Below are positions 48,029 to 57,800 of a stretch of 64,000 nucleotides of DNA, one piece after another. How positions within the stretch are numbered: position 1 is the first letter of the stretch; every line of letters starts with the position of its first letter. This stretch comes from Desulfovibrio sp. Its GTDB lineage: Bacteria; Desulfobacterota; Desulfovibrionia; Desulfovibrionales; Desulfovibrionaceae. The position numbers and the translations under genes are program-made. The notes under the pieces are model-generated. The model was not told where the DNA came from. It ran no database searches and worked only from the letters and a program-made list of their open reading frames with translations. The DNA lies in contig NZ_JAVESS010000002.1 of the NCBI RefSeq assembly GCF_034006445.1, positions 1 through 64,000 on the forward strand, given 5' to 3'.

Positions 48029-49153
48029 ATGACATACGCACCATCATCAGTTGAACTGGCCCAAAGCCTCATAGGCTACAACACCATTTCTGGCGGCAAC
48101 GAGCGTCAGGCTCTGGAACCCCTTGCACGGATACTGTCCGATGCTGGCTTTAGCGTTGCTTTTGACGCCTACGACCCCTCCAACCCACAGCGTTGCAGTC
48201 TTTTTGCACGCCTGCGCCCCGAGAGCGATATGCCTGCCCTGTGCCTGTGCGGCCATATCGACACTGTCCCCCTGGGCGCTGCACAATGGCGCATGCCTCC
48301 TTTTGAGGGCCGTATACAAAACGGCCTGCTTTACGGTCGCGGCAGCAGCGATATGAAGAGCGGCATTGCGGCCATGGTTTGCGCTGCCGCGCAAATGGCC
48401 CGGCACATACGCGGAGATCTGGTCGTGCAGGTCTACGGCGGCGAAGAAACCGGCTGCGAGGGATCCTTCCATATGGCGGCGCAGCCGCAATTTCTGCGCA
48501 ATATAGCGGCGGTTGTGGTGGCGGAGCCTACCTCATGCCGTCCACTGTGCGGGCACAAGGGCGCTCTGTGGCTTACCTGCAAAACCACGGGAGTTACGGC
48601 GCACGCATCCATGCCGCACAAGGGCGACAACGCGCTGGCAAAGCTGCTGCCCTTTGCCAACGCCATGTGCGCATTCCGTCTTGAGGGCGACCACCCGCAG
48701 CTTGGCGGCGGCACATGCGTCGTCTCTACGCTGCACGCGGGGTGCAACAGCAACTCCGTACCGGACAGCGCCGCCATGACCATCGATATCCGCACCACTC
48801 CCCAACATAATCATGACGAAATCCGCACGGCTGTGGCCGCCATGGCCGGGCCTGACATCAGCATGACAACCACCCTTGACGTGCCCGCCGTATGGACAGA
48901 TCCCGCCCATCCCTGGATGAATCGCGCCTTTGACGTGCTCACCCCTCTGCTGGGGCACAGGCCCGATGTGGCCACGGTGCAGTTTTTCACCGATGCGGCC
49001 GCACTGCGGCCCCGGCTGCCAGACGTGCCCATGATGATACTTGGCCCGGGAGATCCCTCCATGGCCCACCAGGTGGACGAATACTGCGCCGTGGAGCAGA
49101 TAGAGCTTGGTACAAAAATGTACTCTGCCCTGCTGGCGGACTGGTGCGCATAA
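48029..49153 (+). CDS. M20-family metallohydrolase (ArgE/DapE-like)
   Basis: 374 aa with the M20 two-zinc core: LCLCGHIDTVP (His-Asp), GRGSSDMKSGIAAM (Asp), GGEETGCEGS (catalytic and ligand Glu), and a dimerisation domain. Family members remove N-acyl groups from amino acids or dipeptides. The ATG at 48029 is in frame, but the nearest ribosome site (AAGGAGG, 47987) is about 35 bases upstream, so the real start may differ. Downstream of the importer, it probably processes the imported compound. Confidence 0.85.
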   Translation: MTYAPSSVELAQSLIGYNTISGGNERQALEPLARILSDAGFSVAFDAYDPSNPQRCSLFARLRPESDMPALCLCGHIDTVPLGAAQWRMPPFEGRIQNGLLYGRGSSDMKSGIAAMVCAAAQMARHIRGDLVVQVYGGEETGCEGSFHMAAQPQFLRNIAAVVVAEPTSCRPLCGHKGALWLTCKTTGVTAHASMPHKGDNALAKLLPFANAMCAFRLEGDHPQLGGGTCVVSTLHAGCNSNSVPDSAAMTIDIRTTPQHNHDEIRTAVAAMAGPDISMTTTLDVPAVWTDPAHPWMNRAFDVLTPLLGHRPDVATVQFFTDAAALRPRLPDVPMMILGPGDPSMAHQVDEYCAVEQIELGTKMYSALLADWCA

Positions 49154-49278
49154 ACAGCCAGGCGCGGCGCAGGGACAAAGTACATGGATTGTCACGCCAG
49201 GGACTTGCAATCTGCGCCGTGCCCATAACAGCGCTCCACCGCAGGCGTATTCCCTCAACCAGCATCTGAGGAGGAACC

Positions 49279-50586
49279 ATGCCCCGCTTCGCACTGCCCC
49301 CTGTCCTTGGATTCGACCTCTTTCGTAAAGCCGATGCCGACACGCTGCTGCGCATATACAGGGGGCTTTTTTTGCGTATTGCAGCCAGCGAGGGAAAGTT
49401 GTTCATCTTTGCAGAGAACGGTTTTCGCCCCCAGATGGTGCTGGACGAACTGGAGGAAGCCCTGCGGCGCTGGCCCGAAGTTGCAGGCAGACCGCCGCTG
49501 TTTGGCGTGCCTGTGGGCATCAAGGATGTTTTTCGCACCAGCGGGTATGCCATCCGCTGCGGTTCGCTGTTGCCGTCAATCCTCTTTGCCGGAGACGAAG
49601 CCCCTCTGGTGACGCGGTTGCGTGAGGCAGGGGCCATTATTATGGGCATTACCGCCACCACGGAGTTCACCCACGCCGAACCGGCGGCCACGCGCAACCC
49701 CTGCAACAGGCGGCATACGCCGGGCGGCTCCAGCAGCGGTTCTGCCGCAGGCGTGCGGGCCGGGTATTTTGCGCTGGCGCTCGGCACGCAGACCATGGGA
49801 TCAGTCATACGCCCCGCAGCCTTTTGCGGCGTGACGGGGTTCAAACCTTCGCAGGGGCTTTTGCCGGGCCAGGGTATCATCAACTTTTCGCCCAGCCTGG
49901 ATCAGGCGGGATTTTTCTGTGCAACATCACAGGATGCGGCAACCACCCTGTCGCTTTTTTGTGATGCGCCAGCCGAGGGGCGCAAGGCTTCTGCCCTGTT
50001 TATCGTGCCTGAAGGCGCGTATATGGACGAGGTCGAGCCGGGCATGCGCAGAGCCTTTGACCAATACTGCAACCGCCTGGCCCGCCTGTCGGGAGTGCGC
50101 ATCAAAACCATGCCGGTTTTTGACGACTGGCAGGGCATACGCGACCGCCACCAGCAGCTTGCCGCAGCGGAACTGGCGCAAATGCACCGTGAATGGTTTG
50201 CGGATTTTGGCCCGCTATACCGGCCAAAGACGCGTGAATTTATCGAATTTGGGCAAATCCTTGGCGCGGGCGTCATTGAGACAGGGCGCGCATCGTGCGC
50301 CAATCAGCGTAAAAAGCTGGATGATCTGCTGGCCGACATGAAGGCAGACGCCTTTCTGGCCCCTGCCGCGCCTGGTGAGGCCCCCAAGGGATTCGCCTCC
50401 ACAGGCAACCCGGTCATGAACGTGCCGTGGACGCATGCAGGCCTGCCCGTAGTATGCCTGCCCATGGATAAAGTGCGCAGCGGCTTGCCGCTGGGCGTGC
50501 AGGCGGCTGGCCGTTTTGGCCTTGATGCGGAGCTTATGGCGCTTGCGCCGCTGCTCGAAACCGCCGCAGCTCCCATGCGCTTATAA
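49279..50586 (+). CDS. Amidase-signature hydrolase
   Basis: 435 aa. Catalytic triad positions of the amidase signature family: Lys in VPVGIKDVF, cis-Ser in PGGSSSGSAAG, and nucleophile Ser in TQTMGSVIRPAAFCGV. Hydrolyses carboxamides to acid and ammonia. GAGGAGGAACC precedes the ATG. The 126-base spacing from the M20 gene suggests the same transcript as the liv operon; together they could import an amide or N-acyl amide and cut it. Not GatA: no GatB/GatC neighbours and too short. Confidence 0.88.
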   Translation: MPRFALPPVLGFDLFRKADADTLLRIYRGLFLRIAASEGKLFIFAENGFRPQMVLDELEEALRRWPEVAGRPPLFGVPVGIKDVFRTSGYAIRCGSLLPSILFAGDEAPLVTRLREAGAIIMGITATTEFTHAEPAATRNPCNRRHTPGGSSSGSAAGVRAGYFALALGTQTMGSVIRPAAFCGVTGFKPSQGLLPGQGIINFSPSLDQAGFFCATSQDAATTLSLFCDAPAEGRKASALFIVPEGAYMDEVEPGMRRAFDQYCNRLARLSGVRIKTMPVFDDWQGIRDRHQQLAAAELAQMHREWFADFGPLYRPKTREFIEFGQILGAGVIETGRASCANQRKKLDDLLADMKADAFLAPAAPGEAPKGFASTGNPVMNVPWTHAGLPVVCLPMDKVRSGLPLGVQAAGRFGLDAELMALAPLLETAAAPMRL

Positions 50587-50770
50587 TGGATACCGGCAAT
50601 GGATATCGGCAGCGGTCATGGTTGCCGATCACAGGCCCGTACAGATTCAGAGCAAGCGACCCCACGTGCACGTCATGCCGATCTGTTGATAGACGATCCC
50701 ATTTGCCATAGTTCAGCGGCCCTCCATGCGCGTGGTACAGACTGCATGCCCATAGCTGGGACATTTGCCT

Positions 50771-51583
50771 TCAGATGGCGGTAATGCCTTTGCGGCGTTC
50801 GCGCGCCACGTGCAGCAGATACGCGTCTATTTCCTCCTGCTTTCGAGTGTCATAGCACGCAGCGCCACCCAGAGCGTCGTTGTCGTCGCCAAAAATTACC
50901 CTGTCGTTATTCGTAACGCCGTTCAGGATTCGGCTTGCGGACTGCTGTGACGTCTGCGCGCTTTTGGGCGGTTCAAGATCGCCCCATATGGCGGTCACGG
51001 TCGTGCCCGGCGTGGCGGAGGATATCTTGATGTTGTCGTCCCAATATTCGGTACGCAAGGCGATGGAGAGCGCATTGAGCGCCGCCTTGGTGGCGGCGTA
51101 GCGCGACTGCTGCGCCATGGGCGTAAAGGCTATTCCGGAGATGATGTTGATGATCTGGCCGCCCCCCTGTTTGACCATGATGGGCAATGCGGCCCGCATG
51201 CCATACAGGGCACTGAAAAAATTCAGGTCGAACGCGGCCTTCCAGTCCGTATTTGTCATGTCGGCGAAGTACCCCGGAAAACCGGCTCCAGCGTTGTTCA
51301 TCAGAAGATCGAGCCGACCTCCAAAAAAAGACACGGCATCGGAAATCAGGCTTTGTACCGCCTCTTCCCTGGTGACATCGCACAAAAATCCTTTCACCCG
51401 GTTGCCGTACTGTTCTTGCAGTCTTTTTTCATGTTGTTCCAGATTGTTCGAGTTTATGTCCGCCATCACCACGGCGGCCGCATTGCTCTGAAGCAGCTCC
51501 CCCACGAGCGCCAGCCCGATGCCGGACGCTGCCCCTGTCACAACAGCGGTTTTTCCGGCGAAATAGTCGCGATTATATTCCAT
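50771..51583 (-). CDS. Short-chain dehydrogenase/reductase
   Basis: 270 aa classical SDR. NAD(P)-binding TGAASGIGLAL, NNAGAGFPG, catalytic Ser in IINIISGIAF, and YAATKAAL (Tyr-x-x-x-Lys). Downstream in the reverse-strand set with an acetoacetate-decarboxylase-family gene and 19 bases from it, so it may reduce the ketone or keto acid handled there. Substrate unknown. Confidence 0.88.
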   Translation of the reverse strand: MEYNRDYFAGKTAVVTGAASGIGLALVGELLQSNAAAVVMADINSNNLEQHEKRLQEQYGNRVKGFLCDVTREEAVQSLISDAVSFFGGRLDLLMNNAGAGFPGYFADMTNTDWKAAFDLNFFSALYGMRAALPIMVKQGGGQIINIISGIAFTPMAQQSRYAATKAALNALSIALRTEYWDDNIKISSATPGTTVTAIWGDLEPPKSAQTSQQSASRILNGVTNNDRVIFGDDNDALGGAACYDTRKQEEIDAYLLHVARERRKGITAI

Positions 51584-51602
51584 GCTTCAGGCTCCTTTTT
51601 GT

Positions 51603-52454
51603 TTACTCGTAGCGCTGGTGCTCGCGGCACAGGAGGCTTCGGTCATATCTGCCGGAGTAGAGGTACTGCATCACCTCGGGTCCCGCTTCAGGCTTATAAC
51701 GATGTATGACGGTTTGGCTCCGAACTCTGTTGTCGACCCTGGCCCAGCCTGCGCCCAGGACGGTTGTCAGGGGAATATCACCCCACGGGTCGTCCATGGC
51801 GGATGCGAGCTTTACCGTCGCCGCCGCCGGTTCCCAGAAGTGAAATAGCATGGGGCTGTCGTAGTAGAGGATTTCCATATTCCGGAACCCGCCCTCCTCG
51901 CTGATTCCATATCTGTGCAAAAGACATCCTCCCCCTTCGATCAGCTTGCCGCCCGGCGTCGTCTGGCAGTTTTCCTGCTCCAGCTGGAACGCGGGATGGT
52001 TATAGCGCCCCATTTCCATTTCCACCTCGACCAGTTTGACGCCGCCGCGTTCCACAAAGCAGTGCGCATACGCATCGGTTCGCTCGACCCGTATCCGATC
52101 ACAGATTTTCTTTGGCAATCCCGAAAATTCGCGCCCGGTAAAGGCTCCCATCAAGGCTCCAGGCCCACTCAACTGGAGGTTGAAGAAGTAGAGGCCGGTG
52201 GTATTCTCGCATTTCGCCATTACGCCGACGCCAGCCTCCATATACCAGGGGGCGAAGGTTGGTTCGCGGATATTGACGGCATACAGCATAAACATGGGAT
52301 AGGCAGGATCGGCAGGTTCGAGAGGCGGCGGCAGCAGCCGTTTCACGCTGGGGTCGGTGAGACCATAGACATACACTCCTTCCATACTGTTCATCGCGGC
52401 ATCCGCCATAAATTTCATCACTTTTTCCAGTGGGATAAAATAGCTGCTGTGCAT
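51603..52454 (-). CDS. Acetoacetate decarboxylase family protein
   Basis: 283 aa. It shows the beta-rich ADC-family pattern: GALMGAFTGREFSGLPKKICD includes the Lys region where the Schiff-base lysine lies in true acetoacetate decarboxylases; then HFWEPAAATVKL and IPLTTVLGAGWA. The start at 52454 has AGGAG upstream and removes an implausible Arg-rich lead of 43 residues. Many family members are not decarboxylases but aldolase-dehydratases or unknown. Forms an operon with the SDR gene. Confidence 0.75.
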   Translation of the reverse strand: MHSSYFIPLEKVMKFMADAAMNSMEGVYVYGLTDPSVKRLLPPPLEPADPAYPMFMLYAVNIREPTFAPWYMEAGVGVMAKCENTTGLYFFNLQLSGPGALMGAFTGREFSGLPKKICDRIRVERTDAYAHCFVERGGVKLVEVEMEMGRYNHPAFQLEQENCQTTPGGKLIEGGGCLLHRYGISEEGGFRNMEILYYDSPMLFHFWEPAAATVKLASAMDDPWGDIPLTTVLGAGWARVDNRVRSQTVIHRYKPEAGPEVMQYLYSGRYDRSLLCREHQRYE

Positions 52455-52596
52455 GGATGATTCTCCTGGTTTTACAGGTTCCGAAACACAAATGTGCTGG
52501 CGCTGGCGTCCTGTGCGACCCCGGAGCGAGTGCGGCCCGGAATGCCGCCCTGACGGCGTCACCGGCTCAGGTTCCGTGTGCATGCGGCCGGTATTC

Positions 52597-53073
52597 TCAG
52601 ACGGCGAGCAACTGCCGCAAAATCACCCAACGGGCCACGGCATAGCCGAGAAGCATTGAGTACACGACCTTAATGGAAAGGAAGGCGAAAAATGAAAGCG
52701 CCGTCACGCCAAACAGGAAAAAAATCCCCATCATACAGGACGTAAGAACAAGCGCAACGCCCAGTCCCAGCAGAAGACCGAGCTTCCAGGGCCGTGCGGG
52801 CAGACGGCGCAGCAGACGTCCGGCGCTGAGATCCGTTATGGGCAGTGCAATGGTCCCGGCCTTGAGGGCGCGCCGTGTGTCGGCGGAAATGAAGAGAGTC
52901 ATCAGCAGCGACATGATTATGCTGGTAATAACCGTATCCACAGCGGCCGAACCCTGCTGTACGTCCGCCCTGGACATGTTCCCCAGCCAGGAAAAGAGGG
53001 AATTCAGCACAATGTTGCAACTGCCCGCCATGAGGCCAGCCTTGCGAATGAAGTTTTCCACCGGTTGCGCCAT
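52597..53073 (-). CDS. Small integral membrane protein, unknown function
   Basis: 158 aa with about three to four hydrophobic segments (TVITSIIMSLLMTLFI; LGLLLGLGVALVLTSCMMGIF; LSFFAFLSIKVVYSMLLGYA). No family recognised. Upstream of, and in the same direction as, the ADC-family and SDR genes with a 142-base gap; divergent from the LuxR-type regulator at 53325, which may control it. Confidence 0.6.
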   Translation of the reverse strand: MAQPVENFIRKAGLMAGSCNIVLNSLFSWLGNMSRADVQQGSAAVDTVITSIIMSLLMTLFISADTRRALKAGTIALPITDLSAGRLLRRLPARPWKLGLLLGLGVALVLTSCMMGIFFLFGVTALSFFAFLSIKVVYSMLLGYAVARWVILRQLLAV

Positions 53074-53324
53074 GTTTCGCCCCCATATGGACAGAGAGTG
53101 CAGAAGCTTCTGCTTAACCGTGAAATACTGATTTTTTATAATAATAGAAAAATATCAATCCGTGCGCATCGTCCGAATGGACTATAGCGCATGCGAACAG
53201 GTATCTCGGCCGTGCCGGGCCAACGAGTCCAGGCTTCAAAACGGCTGCTCTATGGATTTTTGCTGCAAAATAATGAATGCTACATGCAGTAAATCCTCCA
53301 CGACAGAGAAAAGGAGCAAGGGGA

Positions 53325-54902
53325 ATGGCTGATAGCTCCAAGGCAGAGGGTTCATCCCCCAGCAAGACGTCGCCCCGTGTACGCCGTTCTTCCGGTCGCC
53401 CCAGGGGCGGCGAGGATTCTCTGCGCGCGGGCGACCTCTGCCGCGACCGGGGCAGGCTCGCCGAAGCTTTGGGGCTGTATGCCGAAGTACGCGCGTATGA
53501 CCGCATACTCGCCCTGGATCTTTCCCCTGTCCTTTTTGAAAAGACCGGCGGCACGCCCTTTTTCAGGATTGCCCTGGATATCGCGGAGCATTGCCCGGAA
53601 GAAATCAGGCGCGAGCATCCTCTGGCCATGCTGTGCGTCGCCTGGACACTCAAGGTTGCGGGCCTGGACGCCGCTTTTGGCAAGGTGCTGGATGACCTGG
53701 ACGAGCGGCTTGAAGAAAGCGGGCCCTTGAGGGCGGAGTGGCTGCTTGTGTCGGCCTACCGCCATTTTCCCCGCGCGGCCGAAATGCTCCCGAACATTCG
53801 CGAAGCCTCGGCCCTGTTTAACGGCGCATGCTCACAAGTGATCCTGCCTGAAGCTCCCTGGTGCTCCGGCGACTACTGCCAGCTTGCGGAGTTCCACCTC
53901 CGGCCGGGTGAAGCTGATCGTGAGGCCGAAGCCCTTGAGGAATTCATTCCCCTCTATTCCCGGCTGACCGGCGGCCATGGCAGCGGCGCGGATGCGCTCT
54001 TTCGCGCCGAGGTCGCCTACCACAGAGGGGATATGGCCACGGCGGAGATCTACGCCTACAAGGCGGCATTTCTGGCCGAAAGCAGTCGGCAGAGCGTTAT
54101 TCTGCTCGGAACAGCCAAGGTGCTGGCCGACATCGCGCTGCTCAAAGCCGACGCGGAAGGTTGGCGGCGCGCCGTCAAGGCCATGGATCGCGCCGCATCC
54201 AGCCCCGGACAAACGGCCTGGGTGGTGCGGATGGCACTGGATACGGTTCGCGGCGCTATTTTGGCCGAGTTGCAACAGCAGATCCGCATCGCCGGCTGGC
54301 TGAAGGACGGCGATTTTTCTTCCCTGCCGCTTTTTCCTCCCATGCGCAACAACGCGCTGTACGCGCATGTGGTCTATCTGCTCAACCAGGGGGAAATCAC
54401 GCGCTTCATCGGGACGCTGGAGGCCATCCCGGAGGAGGTAGCCAGGAAAACCGCTTTTTCGGAATTTCTGTTCCTGCTCTTCATGGCTCTGGGGTATTCC
54501 CTGCTGGGCAAGCGCGGTCAGGCTGCGGACTTTCTGGAGCGCGCCGCCGAAAAGGCCCTGCCTGACGGTTTTGTGCTGTCCCTGGCCGTATGCTCCATAC
54601 AGACTCTCCAGGGCCTGACAGAAGAACTGATCAAGAAAAGGTACCCCACGCATCTTGAGGCTTTCATCACGGCCAGGGCGCGATACGGCACCGGCTGGGA
54701 GGCCTTGCGCCACGCCGTTGCCAGGGGGGTGTTGCCCGCCGATTTGACCGCGCGGGAATGCGAGGTCGCGCTGCTGGCTGCCGAGGGCCTGCGCAATGGT
54801 GAAATTGCGGAACGGCTTTTGGTTACGGAAAACACGGTGCGCGCGCACCTGCGCACGATCTTCCACAAACTGGATATCGACCGCCGCGCAAAACTCAAAT
54901 AA
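53325..54902 (+). CDS. LuxR-type regulator with helical (TPR-like) N-terminal region
   Basis: 525 aa. The C-terminal LuxR/GerE HTH is clear: LTARECEVALLAAEGLRNGE, then IAERLLVTENTVRAHLRTIF. The preceding ~400 residues are helical and TPR/MalT-like (LYAEVRAYDRILALDLSPVL; EVAYHRGDMATAEIYAYKAA), but the N-terminal STAND ATPase (Walker A) of full MalT proteins (~900 aa) is absent. Start at 53325 has AAGGAG upstream. Divergent from the membrane protein-ADC-SDR genes, so probably their regulator. Confidence 0.85.
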   Translation: MADSSKAEGSSPSKTSPRVRRSSGRPRGGEDSLRAGDLCRDRGRLAEALGLYAEVRAYDRILALDLSPVLFEKTGGTPFFRIALDIAEHCPEEIRREHPLAMLCVAWTLKVAGLDAAFGKVLDDLDERLEESGPLRAEWLLVSAYRHFPRAAEMLPNIREASALFNGACSQVILPEAPWCSGDYCQLAEFHLRPGEADREAEALEEFIPLYSRLTGGHGSGADALFRAEVAYHRGDMATAEIYAYKAAFLAESSRQSVILLGTAKVLADIALLKADAEGWRRAVKAMDRAASSPGQTAWVVRMALDTVRGAILAELQQQIRIAGWLKDGDFSSLPLFPPMRNNALYAHVVYLLNQGEITRFIGTLEAIPEEVARKTAFSEFLFLLFMALGYSLLGKRGQAADFLERAAEKALPDGFVLSLAVCSIQTLQGLTEELIKKRYPTHLEAFITARARYGTGWEALRHAVARGVLPADLTARECEVALLAAEGLRNGEIAERLLVTENTVRAHLRTIFHKLDIDRRAKLK

Positions 54903-54964
54903 GCATGCCTGACACCGCTTGAGGCTACGGGCGGCAAGCAGAAACCAGTTCCGGACTACTTTTA

Positions 54965-55096
54965 TAATGCCTTACATTTCAATGTGGTATTCTGCCGAAA
55001 AACATATTTTTCGGCAGAATACCACTTATGGTGCGGCGCGCAGCACTTTTGTGCAGCGTTGGCGCATCTCCCTTTTTCAAAGGTAAAATGCCCTAA
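54965..55096. repeat. Interspersed repeat, copy 4
   Basis: Inverted relative to copy 1: it ends with CTTTTTCAAAGGTAAAATGC and CCTAA, the complement of the copy 1 start. It includes an 18-bp perfect hairpin (54984-55025) and a GCAGCACTTTTGTGCAGC-type stem. It lies between the LuxR gene and the ddh stop and may terminate both. Confidence 0.6.
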
Positions 55097-56016
55097 ACCA
55101 GTCTGGCAATATGCTTCATCCGGTCACCAGCAAGCAAGGCCACCGGCGGCACATCAATCAGCGTATGGCAACCGGGAGCAAGGCGCGTGGTGGCCCTGGC
55201 GCAGGACACCAGCACTTGCGCCGTCAGGGCAGGGTTGTCTATGCGCATGTCAAAGCTCAGGCGCTGGTTGGAGGTGCTCCCGGAAGCGCCAATGCGCTCC
55301 ATAAGCACGCCGTGAGAGTTGTCAGCCACAGAATCCAGTTCTTGCTGGCTGCCCACTTCGCGGACATCCAGGGGGTCACTGCTGAAATAGGGGTCAGCGG
55401 CGATTCTCTGCTTGATGTCTGCAAAAGAAGCTCCGGCAGCGGGAAGGACGTACACCAGCCGTGAATGTTTGCCGCCGCCAACAGGAATTGTGATGGAGCA
55501 GGCGTTTGCCACTCCGGCGATGGACCGCGCCGCAACGGAGTGCCCCATGGAGCGACCGCGCCCAAAGTTGGTAAAGGTGGTTCCCACCGGGGTCATGGCT
55601 TCAAAAAGCGCGCGCAGGACTGAATCCGTCCCTGGATCCCACCCGGCCGCTGTTATGCTCGTCCGGCCAGATGCCTTGGCCGCCTGATCCAGATCTGCGA
55701 CCAGTTGGGGGATTTCCGAATGGATATCAAAACTGTCCACCGTATTGATGCCCTTTTCCAGGTAATGACGGACATCGGCCGGAACATTGCGTGAAGGGCC
55801 ACATATTACTGCAACATCAGGTTTGCCCCTGGCCGCCATAAGGGCGTCAATGGAGGCATAGTCTGGCAGCCCCCGCAGCGAAAATGCCTGCGTGCCCACC
55901 GAGGGGGCACGCCGCACCACGCCCAGACAGTCAAAATCATTGGCGCTGAGCAGGCAGTCTATGACGCCCTTGCCGATATTGCCCAGGCCATGCACGGCAA
56001 CTTTAATTGGATTCAT
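55093..56016 (-). CDS. ddh: meso-Diaminopimelate dehydrogenase
   Basis: 307 aa. Dinucleotide-binding start KVAVHGLGNIGKGVIDCL, then VDSFDIHSEIPQL, the substrate-site region TAAGWDPGTDSVLRALFEAM, FGRGRSMGHSVAARSIAGV and GGGKHSRLVYV, aligning with Corynebacterium-type Ddh. NADP-dependent amination of tetrahydrodipicolinate to meso-DAP for peptidoglycan and lysine. Start at 56016 set by GGGAGG upstream; the longer frame has no such site. Single gene, unrelated neighbours. Confidence 0.88.
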   Translation of the reverse strand: MNPIKVAVHGLGNIGKGVIDCLLSANDFDCLGVVRRAPSVGTQAFSLRGLPDYASIDALMAARGKPDVAVICGPSRNVPADVRHYLEKGINTVDSFDIHSEIPQLVADLDQAAKASGRTSITAAGWDPGTDSVLRALFEAMTPVGTTFTNFGRGRSMGHSVAARSIAGVANACSITIPVGGGKHSRLVYVLPAAGASFADIKQRIAADPYFSSDPLDVREVGSQQELDSVADNSHGVLMERIGASGSTSNQRLSFDMRIDNPALTAQVLVSCARATTRLAPGCHTLIDVPPVALLAGDRMKHIARLV

Positions 56017-56762
56017 GTGTTTCCTCCCATAATATTTCTGATAGTTACGTTCTTGTGGCGTATGATGCACACCCAAAAAAATTCATGTTCATGCGCAGAA
56101 TCAAAACAGACGCAGAACCGAAACAGACTGCCCTGTCGCACCGGCTGCAGGGCACATTCAGTCATGGCCACAGACGTTCAGACGAGAAAGGGAACCTACT
56201 GGCGTAAGTTCCCTTATGGGCAATCTTTTCATACCTGTCAGCCGAGCCGGTGAACATGCTTTTTGAAACGTGAACCGCGCGGAAAAGTTTAAAAAAACGT
56301 ATCACCAGGGTAGCAACAGACTTGAAGAATTGTCGGCTAAAACCTGGTGCGTGTCCATTGCTTTTTCACATTAGCGAGACCTTGCCTGTTTACTGGATGC
56401 GGCGTCGATGGACAGCCCCTGGCAAACCCAAGAAGATCAGCCTCATGGGGCAGTGCCGTTCGGATTGATTATAGCACAACATACACCCATAATATGCTGC
56501 CTTAAAGACCGATAATTATTTCACGTCAAAATTATTCCGGATTTAATATCCACGGATGACTACAACATGAACAATAATATATAATTATTAAAGTTGTTTT
56601 ATAGCATACAATGGTTATTAGTTATTATATATACAATATCACAACAATATATAAAAATGGAAAATCTGTACTTCCCCATTTGCTGATTCACCTGTATATT
56701 GACAAGATGATTAGCTGGTTAAATTTAAGGTATACAAAGATCGTTTTTGGGAGATTAGCATT
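56017..56762. other. AT-rich noncoding gap
   Basis: No convincing gene. The right half (56480-56760) is very AT-rich with TATA-type runs, likely the promoter region for the DUF2333-like gene; no clear operator recognised. Confidence 0.5.
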
Positions 56763-57683
56763 ATGAAACTGCCGTCATTGCCGCCGATAGTAAAATTCCA
56801 GGTCGTAGTAAAAACCCTGGCCATTCAAGCGGCTATCTTATTGGGCATCTTGTTTCTGCTATGGGGTTTGCAGCGCGCGTATTCAGCCATTGACGCCACG
56901 ACATTTCCGGATCCGATGCCCATACCCGCCGAGGCGGACAAGCTGCCGGAAACCGAAAAAGGTAAAATCCTGCTGGATTCCATTACCTTTCAGATGCGCC
57001 GCGAGTTGAATTCCACCTTTGGCTGGAGCCTCAACGACATCATTTTTAACCGATTCATAATGGACAATCGCGCCTACCGTCAGTATGGCGTATATCACGC
57101 CACACGGTTTCTTCTTGACCTCTATTCCAGCCAGATTGCCAAACTGGGCAGCAGCGACCGCGAGAGCGAGTTTTTATACAAGGCGCGCATCAACAGCTTT
57201 GCCATTGATCCGCGCAGCTTTATGCTCCCTTCCGCTGAAGGCTCCTACAAAAAGGGCTTCAAATTACTGGAAGATTACAAAAAGTCGTTGGACAACGGCA
57301 CAGGCGTGTTCAACTGCCGCTCGGATGACCTCTATGCGTCCTTTGTGGCCGTAACTGGCGAAAACATGTTGGGATATGCGTTGGGATTGTTGCAAAACGC
57401 ACAGGGCATGCCCTTCTACACGTTGGATAACCGTATTTATGAAGTACAGGGCATTGTGCTGGTTCTGCGTGATTTCATCCACACCCTGTATGTGCTGTAC
57501 CCGGAAATACGGGCCAAAAACAACGAAGAAAACATGGCTTCCGCCATGTCGTACCTGACCCGCATCTGTGACTACGACCCTCTGTACATTACGTCGTCTT
57601 TCAACTCCGGGGAGCTGGTTTTGTCGTACCTGCTGTTTGCCAAAGCCCGCCTGGAGGACATCCGCAACAGCATTCGCATGTAA
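56763..57683 (+). CDS. DUF2333-like membrane-anchored protein
   Basis: 306 aa. One N-terminal membrane segment (AIQAAILLGILFLLWGLQ, about residues 20-40), then a soluble, probably periplasmic, helical domain with FGWSLNDIIFNRFIMDNRAYRQ and YGVYHATRFLLDLYSSQIAKL, patterns I associate with DUF2333. Function unknown. GGGAG upstream of the ATG, and a strong terminator right after, so it is monocistronic. Confidence 0.72.
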   Translation: MKLPSLPPIVKFQVVVKTLAIQAAILLGILFLLWGLQRAYSAIDATTFPDPMPIPAEADKLPETEKGKILLDSITFQMRRELNSTFGWSLNDIIFNRFIMDNRAYRQYGVYHATRFLLDLYSSQIAKLGSSDRESEFLYKARINSFAIDPRSFMLPSAEGSYKKGFKLLEDYKKSLDNGTGVFNCRSDDLYASFVAVTGENMLGYALGLLQNAQGMPFYTLDNRIYEVQGIVLVLRDFIHTLYVLYPEIRAKNNEENMASAMSYLTRICDYDPLYITSSFNSGELVLSYLLFAKARLEDIRNSIRM

Positions 57684-57707
57684 TATCACGTAATATACTG
57701 ACGCAAG

Positions 57708-57748
57708 AAAGCTGCGGAGAATTTTGCAAAAAAATTCTCCGCAGCTTT
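57708..57748. terminator. Bidirectional terminator between the DUF2333-like and choloylglycine hydrolase genes
   Basis: 18-bp A/T-flanked stem (57708-57725 with 57730-57748) with U-rich tails in both directions; the two genes converge here. Confidence 0.9.
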
Positions 57749-57800
57749 TATATTCTGTCATGCAACACGTTTCTGCAGTGGCCAGGGCAAGAGGCTGTCA

